A stretch of DNA of 64,000 nt from Synaphobranchus kaupii (lineage: Eukaryota; Chordata; Actinopteri; Anguilliformes; Synaphobranchidae), in the NCBI GenBank assembly GCA_029718625.1, contig CM056389.1, positions 23,221,381 through 23,285,380 on the forward strand, in the 5' to 3' direction. Shown here in pieces: positions 11,566 through 21,872 of this stretch. How positions within the stretch are numbered: the stretch's first letter is position 1; every line of letters begins with the position of its first letter. Below the pieces are notes generated by a model that was not told the DNA's origin, made no database searches, and worked only from the letters and a program-made list of their open reading frames with translations. The position numbers were made by a program, and so were the translations under genes.

Positions 11566-11725
11566 CGCCAGGACTTTTTACGTCGTAATTTCTCTCGGCA
11601 GGGGTCTCAATACGCGCATGGGTGCGTTTTACGGTCCAGCGGGGAGTACTGGGACAGAATGGCTCCCACACCCAGCTCTGAAGCATCCACCTCTACCACA
11701 AAGGGGAGGGAGGGATTGGGAGTTA
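11566..11725 (-). pseudogene. Gypsy A RNase H start, truncated
   Basis: Minus-strand reading gives [19 protein letters not shown] and LDRKTHPCA, then AERNYDV in a shifted frame: the beginning of the RNase H domain with its first catalytic Asp region (EVDAS). It then jumps directly to the integrase zinc finger, so most of RNase H and the linker are deleted near 11565. It continues, across the element at 11730-14530, from the RT connection at 14535-14766. Confidence 0.8.
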
Positions 11726-12721
11726 TTAACCCTATTTACTTTGGCCTATTTTATACAATTTTCGCCTAGTTTTTACTAGTGTCAATTAAGTGCCAATATC
11801 TCAAAAACTATTCACTGCACATCCATGGTTGAAAGTTTCAATGAAAGAAGAGGCTTGTACCATTCAGAAATTTGCATCAGAATAAATTTATGTAAAAATG
11901 GTCACATACAGTTTATACATAATACACATAAAAAAACAAAAAAAAGTACAAAACGCCTTGTGTTTTTACAGTTTAGCACTGAATATTTCAACTTCAAAGT
12001 ACTGGAGCAAGCCAGACTTCCTTACACTAGTGCACTGATATGTTGTCCACTTGGGTATACAATTTGGTAAAGATATCTACAGGCTTTCCTTATGCATTGG
12101 TATTTTTACCAAAACGGGGCCCGGGTGTCCCAAAACGTTTCCAACGTCGCCAAATATAAAACATGTGCATATCTTTCTGTCTAGGCATGTCAATCATCAG
12201 AAAACTTTATTTTTCTTTTAAAACATTTTTTGTAATACAGAATGTGAAGAAAATTAACCTACACATGTTTTGTGTTTATGTGTATGAGGGTATTCTCTTA
12301 CAAAGCGTGCCCAAAAGTGCCCAAATACCTCTCCGAAAAGGATTACTTACCCTAATGTTATCCAACCAATCTGCTTTACATTTAAAATGGCACTGTACTT
12401 CAAAGTTAGATTTACCAGAGCCCCATAAGCCAGCAGAATAACAGGTTTATCTATAACAAGCCTTCAACTTGACTTTTTACAGCAAAAGTAATGAATTATA
12501 CATCACTATTTGGCAAACCTGTCTGTTACCACCTCCTACGACAGAGGTGTTAGGTGGGGGAGGGGTGTCTTCACTGTCCTCCCTGAAAAAGACAGATTCA
12601 AGTACATTACTAAGTAGAATCACTAAAAAAATGAGAACAGAAATTATCTCAAAAAGACATATGGCAAGTATTACAATTAAGTGGAAAAAAAATTTTATTT
12701 TATAAAAAAAAATAAATAAAT

Positions 12722-12725
12722 AAAA

Positions 12726-12779
<54 letters not shown>

Positions 12780-12793
12780 TATATATACGTATA
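12722..12793. repeat. Compound (TA)n(CA)n(TA)n microsatellite
   Basis: TA repeats, then CA repeats, then TA repeats inside the TTAA element. In the second copy the matching microsatellite received the Tc1 element at 26595. Confidence 0.9.
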
Positions 12794-13157
12794 TACATTA
12801 AAAAATCTTACATCCACAGTACGTCTGATATTAGCTCCAACATAATTAGCAATCGTAGCTAACTAGGATTTATGAATTCGTTTGTCAGCTTGCACGAACT
12901 AAATTACATTATTATAATACTGTAATGTCTTGACTGAACCGTGAAATAAAGTACTGAGAATGAGAACTCGTTTCATGCGTAAATTCAACAACTAGCCCTG
13001 TGTTGGTTGCTGCACAAAGAAACTGCGAATTAACGCTAGAAAACAAACAAACAGCAGGCGCTACTTAGCAGCCTGTGACACCATAGAAACTAGCGAACTC
13101 CTGCGAGAATCCATTTATCACCAAACTAAAAATACTCTAGATAATAGCGCTCCATAC

Positions 13158-13209
13158 TGTTGATGATTATGATGATGATAATAACAAGAATAATAATAAT
13201 AATAATAAT
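13158..13209. repeat. (GAT)n/(AAT)n trinucleotide run
   Basis: GATGATGATAATAACAAGAATAATAAT-type run within the TTAA element. It is also present, in different length, in copy 2 near 28536-28577. Confidence 0.85.
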
Positions 13210-13967
13210 TTGTATTATATATTTTTAAAAAACACTTACATGTCCAGGCACGGGTCCATGCCAGAGTCATTGCTCTGCCAGAACACAGACTTCTTCGCCT
13301 CTGGGACACTTCTTCACCTCCAAAACCTGAGCAACCGTGAAATAAGCGCTCTTCTTTCCACCGTTGATTGCTACGTTCGCGTATAAATGTATAAAATAAT
13401 CGTAAACTTTGAAGCAGCAAAGACATCACCAGCGCAATTGCACCAATACAGCTGCCCGCGTCTGCGTACAGAGAAAGACTGGTCTGTGACGTTTTTTCAG
13501 CTCACAAAAAAGCTACACATTGCTAAATACATCGGGATAGACTACAAACTTACTTGTAACAGCAATCCAGCCCATCCCTTACAGGATAAACTCAGTCAAA
13601 ATGGCCACAGGCGCCATCTGATGCATTCGACAGTCAGGAGCGCACAGCCGATTGCCCTATGGGCTGTCTTTACGCGTGGATACAGCGCCGTTCACAGTCG
13701 CTTGAATATGACATATTTTACTTCGTTTGAAAGGGCAGGAACCCCAGTAGAAGATAATCTACGTGTTTTACGTTAGATCATTCCTGTAGCATTCTAGTAA
13801 TGCTTTTACGCAACGGTAGTAACGTAGTACAAACGCAAAAGCGAAGGGTACGCACTGTGGAAATTGAGACTTTCCTGGATAATGGATAAATGGGTTACGA
13901 AAAAACGTTGAGGATTCTTCAGAAAAGGGTTATAACTGCATAACCAGGTATCGTATTTGGTTGCTTA

Positions 13968-14076
13968 AACATGTTTATCAAGAGAATTTGTAGAAATTCT
14001 CTTGATAAACATGTTTATCAAGAGAATTTGTAGAAATTCTCTTGATAAACATGTTTATCAAGAGAATTTGTAGAAA
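13968..14076. repeat. 40-bp palindromic tandem repeat
   Basis: Units starting ATGTTTATCAAGAGAATTTG recur at 13971, 14011 and 14051 (period exactly 40). Each unit pairs with the inverted half TAGAAATTCTCTTGATAAAC. The homologous site in copy 2 (near 29335) has a single half-unit, so the array grew in this copy. Confidence 0.9.
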
Positions 14077-14534
14077 ATAAAATGTATTTATACAAAACCG
14101 GAAGTATATCGGTTGTATGCATACTGAAGTGAGCACGGGAAAAAAACACCTAATGTTTATTTATACAACTTTTCAATAATATACAATTGTTCCTGAATCG
14201 GATCTTGATTTTTTAGCGTGTTGAAATGGTACCAAGAGCTTTTGTGATACGCATTTTATTGCCTGTGATTGCGGCGAGGTGAAGGCTGTAAACAAATGAA
14301 AAAAGTGGGTTGGGCTATTAGCACCCTGCTGCTTTATGGCTCTGTAGTGTAACCTGAGAGCTGATAAGCATATAAACGAATGTGCTCGCAGGCTGTGACT
14401 GTTTTTAACAATTTTGCGTCGAAAGTTCCGTGTTTTATTAACGTTATAATTTAGAATTTAAGAGAAATATGAACACTATAAAAAATTGGACCGCATGCGT
14501 CCCACCACTAGGGGGCCAAAGCCTATAGAGTTAA

Positions 14535-14766
14535 AATGGGTTCAGAGCTAAACCTGTTTTTTAGCTCTGTGAACGCTGCCTCAGCCCTAGAGTTCCACTG
14601 GAACCATGAGGATGATGTTTTTTTAGTAAGGGCTGTGATAGGTGCGACTACCGTGCTAAAATTGCAGATGAACCGCCGATAAAAATTAGCAAAGCCCAGA
14701 AAGCGCTGCACTTGTTTCACTGATGCTAGAGTGAGCCAGTTCTTGTTGCCCGCCCGATGCTGGGTA
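14535..14766 (-). pseudogene. Gypsy A reverse transcriptase C-terminal part, cut by gap
   Basis: The minus-strand frame includes [53 protein letters not shown] and SSEPILTL: the RT thumb/connection region of a chromodomain Gypsy element. The upstream part is lost in the N run. The downstream part resumes at 11725 after the TTAA-flanked insertion. A longer frame that reads through the Ns is an artefact. Confidence 0.85.
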
Positions 14767-15266
14767 NNNNNNNNNNNNNNNNNNNNNNNNNNNNNNNNNN
14801 NNNNNNNNNNNNNNNNNNNNNNNNNNNNNNNNNNNNNNNNNNNNNNNNNNNNNNNNNNNNNNNNNNNNNNNNNNNNNNNNNNNNNNNNNNNNNNNNNNNN
14901 NNNNNNNNNNNNNNNNNNNNNNNNNNNNNNNNNNNNNNNNNNNNNNNNNNNNNNNNNNNNNNNNNNNNNNNNNNNNNNNNNNNNNNNNNNNNNNNNNNNN
15001 NNNNNNNNNNNNNNNNNNNNNNNNNNNNNNNNNNNNNNNNNNNNNNNNNNNNNNNNNNNNNNNNNNNNNNNNNNNNNNNNNNNNNNNNNNNNNNNNNNNN
15101 NNNNNNNNNNNNNNNNNNNNNNNNNNNNNNNNNNNNNNNNNNNNNNNNNNNNNNNNNNNNNNNNNNNNNNNNNNNNNNNNNNNNNNNNNNNNNNNNNNNN
15201 NNNNNNNNNNNNNNNNNNNNNNNNNNNNNNNNNNNNNNNNNNNNNNNNNNNNNNNNNNNNNNNNNN
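14767..15266. other. Assembly gap, 500 N
   Basis: Exactly 500 Ns, a conventional placeholder, so the true size is unknown. It separates Gypsy A pol from OR1 and hides the OR1 C-terminus. Confidence 0.99.
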
Positions 15267-15931
15267 GAAAAGGACACGACTAAGAAGGTGACTATAGCTA
15301 AGCCGTGAGTTCCCCACAAATAGTACATGTTTTGGATGGGGGTGGGGTTGCATGACAGCTTCAGAATGGATTGATTGGTGCAGTAGATGTGCTTGATTAA
15401 CGTCCCACACAGCGGTGTTCTCACCTTCAGAATGACGAGGACCAAAACCAGGCAGAAAGGGATGAGCCAGGCCAGAAAACACAGCGAGACCAGTCTCCCA
15501 GTGGTCATGATGGTGTGGTAGTGCAGTGGCTTGCAGATGGCCACGTAGCGGTCATACGCCATGGCTGACATAATGGTACAAGCGGCTCTACCGTACAGGT
15601 GTAAGCCGAAGGACTGGAGGATGGCCGCCACGTAGCCGATGGTCTTGTCCCCTGTCAGGTAGCTGTACATCATGCGGGTCATGACTACCGTGCCCCCGAG
15701 CAGATCACATGCTGCCAGGTTGCACATCATCACGTACATCGGCTTGTGGAGCTTGGCGTCTGTGGCGATCACAGTAACCACGGTGATGTTTCCCAGCAGC
15801 ATCACGGCATACACGATGAGTGTGACCACAAACAGGGGGTACCGCTGCTGCCTGGTTATGATGAAACCTTCTATTGTGAACACGATGGGCTGCTTCAAAG
15901 GTACATGTGAAACATTTTCCATCTCTGCCAT
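15267..15931 (-). CDS. Odorant receptor OR1, 3' end missing in gap
   Basis: A seven-transmembrane odorant receptor, partial (221 codons from MAEMENVS). Visible parts: N-glycosylation site NVS at residue 6; TM1 with the conserved GN (VYAVMLLGNITVV); TM2 (KPMYVMMCNLAACDLLGG); TM3 ending in the OR hallmark MAYDRYVAICKPLHY; TM4 (LVSLCFLAWLIPFCLVLV); extracellular loop 2 with TPLCG and YCTNQ; and the start of TM5. TM6-TM7 lie in the N gap. The start at 15931 matches the paralogue, and a TTTCAG splice acceptor ends six bases upstream of the ATG, so the 5' UTR is probably spliced. By family knowledge such receptors couple to the olfactory G protein in sensory cilia. Intactness beyond the gap cannot be judged. 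Confidence 0.9.
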
Positions 15932-16259
15932 CAGACCCTGAAAGCGGTAACAAATTTACATGTATAATCATAGAAATCCAATTATAGCTGCAATAATATA
16001 ACACATCTAGTTATCATGTATTCTTGAATGGTCTGCATTGTTACCAATGCTCACACAGTATTGTCTAGTAGATGCTCTCTACTCCAAAGTAAACTGCAAA
16101 CATAATCTAGACTGTGCTCTGAATGGTGTAAAGGCGGACCTAGTGATGATGTAATGCACTGAAAGACGGGTGGCAGATGCTGCTATTTGGTACTGCAGTG
16201 TTGCATGCAGCCTAGGGAAACAGGCCCACAGGTGCAGCCTCCCTCTGAGATATACTATT
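15932..16259 (-). promoter_or_regulatory. OR1 5' flank: splice acceptor and conserved upstream block
   Basis: Reading leftward toward the gene, TTTCAG (15938-15943) forms a likely acceptor before the coding exon. The flank aligns over about 300 bp with 52352-52800 upstream of OR2 (shared CAGTATTKTCTAGTAGATGCT, GATGATGTAATGC, GAGGCCCACAGGTGCAGCCT-like blocks). Conservation between paralogues suggests the 5' UTR intron and promoter. No specific factor site is claimed. Confidence 0.6.
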
Positions 16260-16380
16260 CAGGGCTTGACATACAGTTGAATTTGCCGGGCCAGTGGATT
16301 TTCAAAGTTTTTGGCCCCAATGTTGTATCCACTGGCCCGGAAGATATAGGCAAATTTAGCCAACGCTTAAACAGGACATA

Positions 16381-18004
16381 CAGTCAAGCCGGAAAGTCTG
16401 CACACCCCTTTCACCTTCTCCACATTTTATTACATTACAGACTTATACTACAATAGATTGAGTTAATTTTTTGCCTCAAACATCTACACACAATAGCCAA
16501 TAATGATGAAGTGAAAACAGGTTTTTAGAAAATATGCAATTTTATTTTACAGACAAAAATAGGTTATTTAGGGGTTACATATCTGTACACACCCTTAGCC
16601 TAATACTTGGTTGCTGCACCTTTGGCAGCGATTACAGCTTCAAGGCGTCTTGGGAAAGAAGCTACGAGCTTGGCACACTTGTTTCTGGACATTTTTGCCC
16701 ATTCCTCTTGGCATGTCCTTGCAAGCTCCGTCAGGTTGGATGGGGAGCGTCGGTACACAGCCATTTTCAGCTCTTTCCACAGATGTTCAATTGGATTCAG
16801 GTCTGGGCTCTGGCTAGGCCACTCAAGGACATGCACAGACTTTCTCCGAAGCCACTCTTTTGTTCTCTTGGCTGTGTGCTTCGGGTCGTTGTCATGTTGG
16901 AAGGTAAACCTTCGCCCCAGTCTGAGGTCCAGAGCGCTCTGGAGCAGGTTTTCTTCAAGGATCTCGGTGTACTTAGCTGCATTCATCTTTCCCTCTATCA
17001 GGACTAGTCGACCGTTCCCGCTGCTGAAAAACATCCCCACATCATGATGCTGCCACCGCCATGCTTCACTGTAGGGATGGTATTAGCCAGGTGATGAGCG
17101 GTGCCTGGTTTCCTCCAGACGTGACGCTTGGTATTCAGGTCAAAAAGTTCAATTTTGGTTTCATCAGACCACAGAATCTTGATTCTCATGGTTTGAGAGT
17201 CCTCTAGGTGCCTTTTGGCAAACTCCAAGCGGGCTGTGATGTGCCTTTTACTAAGGATGGGCTTCCGTCTGGCCACTCTACCATAAAGGCCTGATTGGTG
17301 GAGTGCTGCCTGGATGGTTGATCTTCTGAAAGGTTTTCCCATCTCCACAAGGATACGCTGGAGCTCTGTCAGAGTGACCCTCGGGTTCCTGCTCACCTAC
17401 CTGACCAAGGCCCGTCTTCCCCGATTGCTCAGTTTGGCTGGGCGGCCAGGTCTAGGAAGATTCTTAGTGGTTCCAAACTTCTTCCATTTACGAATGATGG
17501 TGGCCACTGTGCTCTTTGGGACCTGTAAAGCTGCAGAGATTTTTCCGTACCCTTCTCCTGATCTATGCCTTGACACAATCCTGTTTCTGAGGTCTGCAGA
17601 TAATTCCTTTGACCCCATGGCTTGGAGTTTGCTCTGACATGCACTGTCAACTGTGGAACCTTATATAGGCAGGTGTTGGCAATCCCCAATCATGTCCAAT
17701 CAATTGAATTTATCACCGGTGGACTCCAATTAAGTTGTAGAAACATCTCAAGCAATATCAGTGGAAACAAAATGCACCTCAGCTCACTTTTGGGTGTCAT
17801 ATTATGTGTACATATGATATTTTACATTTTGATTTTTAATAAATTAGCACAAATGTCTAAAAACCTGTTTTCACTTTGTCATTATGGGCTATTTTCTGTA
17901 TAATTGAGAGACAAAAAATGAACTCAATCTATTGTAGAATATGTCTGTAACATAATAAAACGTGGAGAAGGTGAAAGGGGTGTGCAGACTTTCCAGCTTG
18001 ACTG
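16381..18004 (-). mobile_element. Tc1-like transposon, copy 1
   Basis: 1624 bp, TA on both sides (16379-16380 and 18005-18006), inverted ends CAGTCAAGCCGGAAAGTC / CAGTCAAGCTGGAAAGTC continuing as similar sequence for more than 45 bp. A transposase gene lies on the minus strand. A relative is at 40827-42766. Confidence 0.92.
16600..17618 (-). pseudogene. Tc1 transposase, copy 1, disrupted
   Basis: Reading leftward: start MGSKELSADLRNRIVSRHR, first helix-turn-helix (KISAALQVPKSTVATII), GRPAKLSNRGRR AT-hook-like linker, second DNA-binding helix, then the DD34E core: [21 protein letters not shown] and [11 protein letters not shown]. Two lesions kill it: an in-frame TAG at 17397 replacing a Glu codon after RALVR, and a one-base deletion near 17015 after FSAAGT that shifts the frame. 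The three catalytic acidic residues are otherwise present with normal 34-residue spacing. Confidence 0.9.
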
Positions 18005-18007
18005 TAC

Positions 18008-19691
18008 TGTAATGGGGCGTGACGTGTGACGTGGGAGGAGCCAAACGCAGCAAGGGGATTAATTAAGCCCTTAGGCCACTAAGGCGGGAAACCCCGCAGA
18101 TAAGGGAAGGAGACAAGACAAGGAACAACAAACACCACTACAGACGCTACTAACCGGCTCACTGTCAAACGCCAAGTAGAGCGCAAGGACAGGGATCTGA
18201 ACAGCCAGAAATAATACGCGCCCTGTCTCGGTAACGAGACAAAATAAGAACGGGCGAGTAGCGTAAAGGCACAAATAAATACAGTCAACAAATATTGCAA
18301 AATGATACGATTGAGGAGGCGAAAGAACAGAGATAACGTTCCGTGGCTACTTCCATAAGCCAACAGTCACATGCAGAACATAAAGGAGGTAAACGCCCGA
18401 TCTCCCAGGGGGGAGAGACATTTTACAGGCGAGCCGACGGAGAACCGCAGTCCCATAGCCTTACCAGCAAAAATGACCAAGCTTAATATAGAAAGCCACG
18501 CCCAAGCCTCTCAGAAAGGAGAAATGCAACGAAGCGAACAGGAACAGATAATTAACATTCCACGGCTTAGATTGGGGCTCGCAGTCAAACGCAAACATGT
18601 CCAAAACATCGCCCGGTCTCCCTAAGAGACGAATTGCACCGAAGGGCGAACAGAACTACAGTTCCTAACAGAATCGCCCAAATCTCCATACACGGAGAAA
18701 TAGCACAAAAGACGAAAGGACGGCTGCACCGAAACTGTTGGCTATCTGACTAACACAAGCACTAACACAAATACAAGCCCTGCCTCTCAGTAAGGGGAAA
18801 TGTAACGAGGCGAACAGGAACAGAGATTTGACGTTCCATGGCTATTTAATTAGTTCGCAGTCTAATTCAGAAAACAAAGAGGTAAACACCCGATCTCCCA
18901 GGAGAGAGAAACATTTTACAGGTGAGCCGACGGAGCACCGTCGTCCCATAACTTTACTATCCAAAAAGACTAACGCAAAAATAGCACGACAGCCTCTAAA
19001 TATAAACAAAAACCCTGAGTCACAACAAGGAGGAACGTAGTACACGAGAAAGAGACAAAACAAGGAACAAACGTACCGAAGCTACTAACTGTACTCACCG
19101 TAACCCGGAAATGAGTAGAAGCTAAAACGCCAGGTCTCTCAGTAAGAAAACCAATCAAAAGGCGAAAATGGACCAGAGAAACTGCTACTCTATACTTCTA
19201 CGAGCTAAGAAACTAAGTAGAAGCGAAACGCCCGATCTCCCTATGGGAAGACGTGCCGAAGAGCGAACAGAACTACTGTTCCGAACAGAATCGCCCAAAA
19301 CTCCATATACGGAGAAAAAGCACAAAAAGGCGAAATAGAGCAGAGATTTACGGTCCCAAACTTCTACGAGATAATTAACTACCAAGCCAGCAAGAAATAA
19401 GCCCTGCCTCAACAAAGTGACGTTAAAAATAGGCGAGTAGCCAAAATGGTACGAGAACTCACAGCCAACAATACACCACAGTACAAAACAATAAACAAAC
19501 AATGAACAATTAATGTCGAAGCCCCGATAGAAGGAAACGGAAGGCTTAAGTAGCTCTCAGTGACCACGCACAGGTGTAAATTCTAACAGAAGCCCAGCAG
19601 GGCGGAGCAAGCATCTACTAAAAGGGCAGTGCCCTCGCGTGGCCACTAAGGAAAACGACCGCATAGGGAAACAGGGTTAAAAACCATGACA
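18008..19691 (-). mobile_element. Solo LTR of a Gypsy-like element
   Basis: On the minus strand it runs from TGTCATGGTTTTTAACC to CCCCATTACA, 1684 bp with TG...CA ends. A perfect 5-bp duplication TGTAC flanks it at 18003-18007 and 19692-19696. No coding sequence is inside, so it is a recombination product. It landed on the right end of the Tc1 element, whose TA lies inside the LTR's target duplication. Confidence 0.85.
18385..19330. repeat. Internal diverged repeats of the solo LTR
   Basis: CCCGATCTCCCAGG followed by GAGAGA.ACATTTTACAGG.GAGCCGACGG recurs at about 18394 and 18888. A second motif, CGAACAGAACTAC.GTTCC.AACAGAATCGCCC, recurs at about 18646 and 19264. These give a roughly 500-600 bp periodic structure and explain the LTR's unusual length. 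Confidence 0.75.
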
Positions 19692-19968
19692 TGTACATTT
19701 TAAAGAATCAGATGGCAGTGGTTTGTCACTGAGTGAAGAGTGCTTCTACAACACACTGTTTGATCATCGTGCATCAGAAGAATGACTAAAATAATGTGAT
19801 GCAAGTAAAGTCAATAAGGTTTATTATTTTCAATGAACAAGACCAGGCAAAGCCTAGTAGGCGCCAGATACTGAATACAGCCAGTAACATAGGAAATATA
19901 ATCCTAATACATTAAATATTATTCTGATAATAATCTGATTCTGTATTCTGTATTTTTCCCATTTAATT
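19692..19968. other. hAT-like element interior, no feature recognised
   Basis: AT-rich, no coding signal. Confidence 0.4.
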
Positions 19969-20453
19969 ACAACCCCAATTCCAAAAAAGTTGGGAGGTAT
20001 GTAAAATGCACATAAAAGCAGAAAGCAGTGATTTGTAAATTCTCTTTTACATATATTTAATTGAAAACTACAAAGAAAATGTATTTAATGTTTTACCTTA
20101 TCAACATTATTGATTTTTGTAAATATAAGCTAATTCTGAATTTGATGCGACAACGTTACAAAAAAGTTGGGACAGGGGCAAAAAACAAAAGACTGGGAAG
20201 CTCAAAATTCCACAGGTAAACAGGTGACTTTAACCTCCCAGTTTTGTTTTTTTTGGCCCTGTCCCAACTTTTTTGGAATGTGTTGCAGGCATCAAATTCG
20301 GAAATAGTTTATATACAAAAATCAAGAAAGTTGCTATGGTAAAACATTAAATATCTTTGTACTGTTTTCAATTAAATATATGTAAAAGGAAATTTACAAA
20401 TCACTGCTTTCTGATTTTATGTGCATTTTACATACTGTCCCAGTATGGGGTTA
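19969..20453. mobile_element. Palindromic MITE (long inverted-repeat element)
   Basis: Two ~200-bp arms pair with each other: outer ACAACCCCAATTCCAAAAAA / GTATGGGGTT, inner ACAAAAAAGTTGGGACAGGG / CCCTGTCCCAACTTTTTTGG, with a ~80-bp spacer. TA adjoins each end. The right arm of another copy is found split between 31698-31813 and 39881-39977. No ORF. Confidence 0.85.
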
Positions 20454-20656
20454 TACTTTGGAATGACACATTTTCATTGCAGCAGTGACTCAAACGGAGG
20501 ACGGTAGTAACAAATTAACTAGCTAGCTTGCTTGCCATCTTTGGCTAACTTTAACTGGTGATGGTGGAAACATCTAGTCAGCAATTATTAAGAACTAAAT
20601 CTTCAAAAATAATAGCTAGCTAGCTATTTCACTTAAGCTCCGTCTAATATTTTCAC

Positions 20657-20878
20657 TCACTTGTCTGCATACGCTGGCATAGATCGGCAAAACTTGCAAA
20701 ATTCTTCTCCGTTCTCATCATCATGCCCAAGCCAAGGCCAGCGATCTGGCCAGTGAGGCTGGAAAACTCTCGTTTTTTTTTCATACTCCCTATAATTGTC
20801 ATGGAGTTCTTCTAGTGAAAGGTGTTTTCTTTTTTTGCTTGCTTTTTTGGCAGGTGTTTGGCTGGCCTTCAGAAACAT
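20657..20878 (-). pseudogene. BED-type zinc-finger fragment of hAT transposase
   Basis: A 73-codon minus frame has a basic stretch (PAKKASKKRKHLS) followed by FQPHWPDRWPWLGHDDENG and FCKFCRSMP. Aromatic-W...W..PWL..D with CxxC is typical of the N-terminal BED/TTF-like finger of hAT transposases and derived ZBED proteins. The His ligands and the catalytic part are missing. Its place and orientation fit the 5' exon of the element at 16260-21267. Confidence 0.6.
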
Positions 20879-21109
20879 ATTCGAAATGCAGTTACAATAT
20901 ATGAGGTTTGTCTTCGCGCTGGTGCGTTACCACGGCCAATCAGAGTAGTGAATGTAACCTCGCGAAGCTTACCGCTGATTATTGCGTCTCCCTCCGTGCT
21001 CTCTGCTTGTCTGTGGAACGTGACTGCAGCTGCGGTGCCTGCCAATTTTCCGAAAACAATTTGTAGTCCAGAATCTCTCAAAAATGCGATTTGTTAAGCT
21101 TTGTATATC

Positions 21110-21115
21110 TATATA

Positions 21116-21152
<37 letters not shown>
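21110..21152. repeat. (TA)n microsatellite
   Basis: TA run with ATATCT interruptions on its left side. Confidence 0.95.
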
Positions 21153-21155
<3 letters not shown>

Positions 21156-21379
21156 TTAAAAAAATTATATAACATTTGCACTGGCCCGAGCGGGCCATTG
21201 AAAAGAGTCATTCACTCGCCCGGATGTGTTGACGACACAAGCGGGCCAGCGCTTATGTCGAGCCCTGCTATTACTGTAATATTGTCGAATTTCTGTTCTT
21301 TTGTAAATATTATTTTAATATAAAGCACATACAGGCCAAGGTCCAATAAACATTTGTTATGAATGTTCACTTCGACAAC

Positions 21380-21690
21380 TAAAAAATCTATAAAACATTT
21401 AGCTAAATTTTCGAAGCATTTACTAAATGTATGAAACACTTAAACTAAATGTCATACATTTGGTAAATGTTTTGTACGTTTAGCTAAATGTTTGTAGTTT
21501 AATATTTAGCTAAATGATTCATACATACATTTCGCTAAATATTTAGCAAACGGTATGAAACATTGAAAAAATGTATGAAAGATTTAGTTAAATATTTAGC
21601 TAAATTCACCAATCATTTAGCTAAATATTTAAATAACTATAATAAATTTTGCTAAATGTACAAAACATTTGGCTATATATTGTATAAAAC
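21380..21690. repeat. Degenerate array of ATTTAGCTAAAT palindromes
   Basis: At least ten occurrences of ATTTAGCTAAAT or one-base variants, often joined by ATGTATGAAACA or ATACATTT. The core is its own complement, so the array can fold in many registers. It lies just beyond the end of the OR1/OR2 paralogous flank. Confidence 0.85.
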
Positions 21691-21695
21691 ATTGG

Positions 21696-21870
21696 GGTGT
21701 GATGGTGGCTAAGTCTGTAAGAGTATCGTCCACATGCTTATTGTGAGCCACGATGTCGGTGGTATGAATCCGGTCACATGACCTTTGACGCATGTTTTTC
21801 CCTCTCTGTCGCTCTTCCCGGGTCCCGATACTGTGTTGTCCAATTACACTGAAAAGTCCTAAAAATACAA
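21696..21870 (+). mobile_element. tRNA-derived SINE (second family)
   Basis: A pol III A box (TGGCTAAGTCTG, 21706-21717) and B box (GGTATGAATCC, 21761-21771) at tRNA spacing are followed by a pyrimidine-rich body (TTTTTCCCTCTCTGTCGCTC). The longer spacing between boxes suggests descent from a class II tRNA (Leu/Ser). It ends in a diverged AATACAA tail. Confidence 0.7.
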
Positions 21871-21872
21871 TT

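Larger units (their letters stand above)
11730..14530. mobile_element. TTAA-flanked piggyBac-like non-autonomous element, copy 1
   Basis: The element begins CCCTATTTACTTTGGCC and ends with the imperfect inverted complement (GGCCAAAGCCTATAGAG). It is flanked by TTAA at 11726-11729 and 14531-14534. The Gypsy A reading frame ([10 protein letters not shown], then [15 protein letters not shown]) is cleanly interrupted at this TTAA. A second copy is at 25572-29536. The TTAA target and CCCT start are piggyBac-superfamily traits. No DDD transposase is visible in 2.8 kb, so mobilisation would need a partner. It contains microsatellites and a palindromic tandem repeat. Confidence 0.8.
16260..21267 (-). 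mobile_element. hAT-like transposon, heavily invaded
   Basis: Ends are CAGGGCTTGACATA on the left and the inverted complement of CAGGGCTCGACATA on the right. Both termini add GGCCAGTGG/GGCCCGC-rich subterminal sequence. CTATT flanks both sides (16255-16259 and 21268-21272), a 5-bp target-site duplication. The OR2 paralogous flank lacks the whole 5 kb, giving an empty site. A BED-type zinc-finger scrap lies at 20657-20878. A Tc1 element, a solo LTR and a palindromic MITE sit inside. CAGGG ends fit hAT; the 5-bp rather than 8-bp duplication is unusual. Confidence 0.75.

Noticed and set aside
12163..12441. 92-codon ORF conserved between both TTAA elements (also 26030-26284)
   Set aside because: Conservation follows from the two copies being the same transposon. 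The sequence has no transposase motif and contains no sign of codon constraint that I can see.
13968..14076. Possible CRISPR-like array (regular 40-bp period)
   Set aside because: There are no unique spacers; it is a plain palindromic tandem repeat in a eukaryotic transposon.
14523..15931. Long minus-strand ORFs reading through the N run
   Set aside because: Translations of Ns as X join Gypsy pol and OR1 in unrelated frames; the fusion is an artefact.
16607..17047. 146-codon plus ORF over the Tc1 element
   Set aside because: Antisense shadow of the transposase pseudogene. The same applies to 42064-42540.
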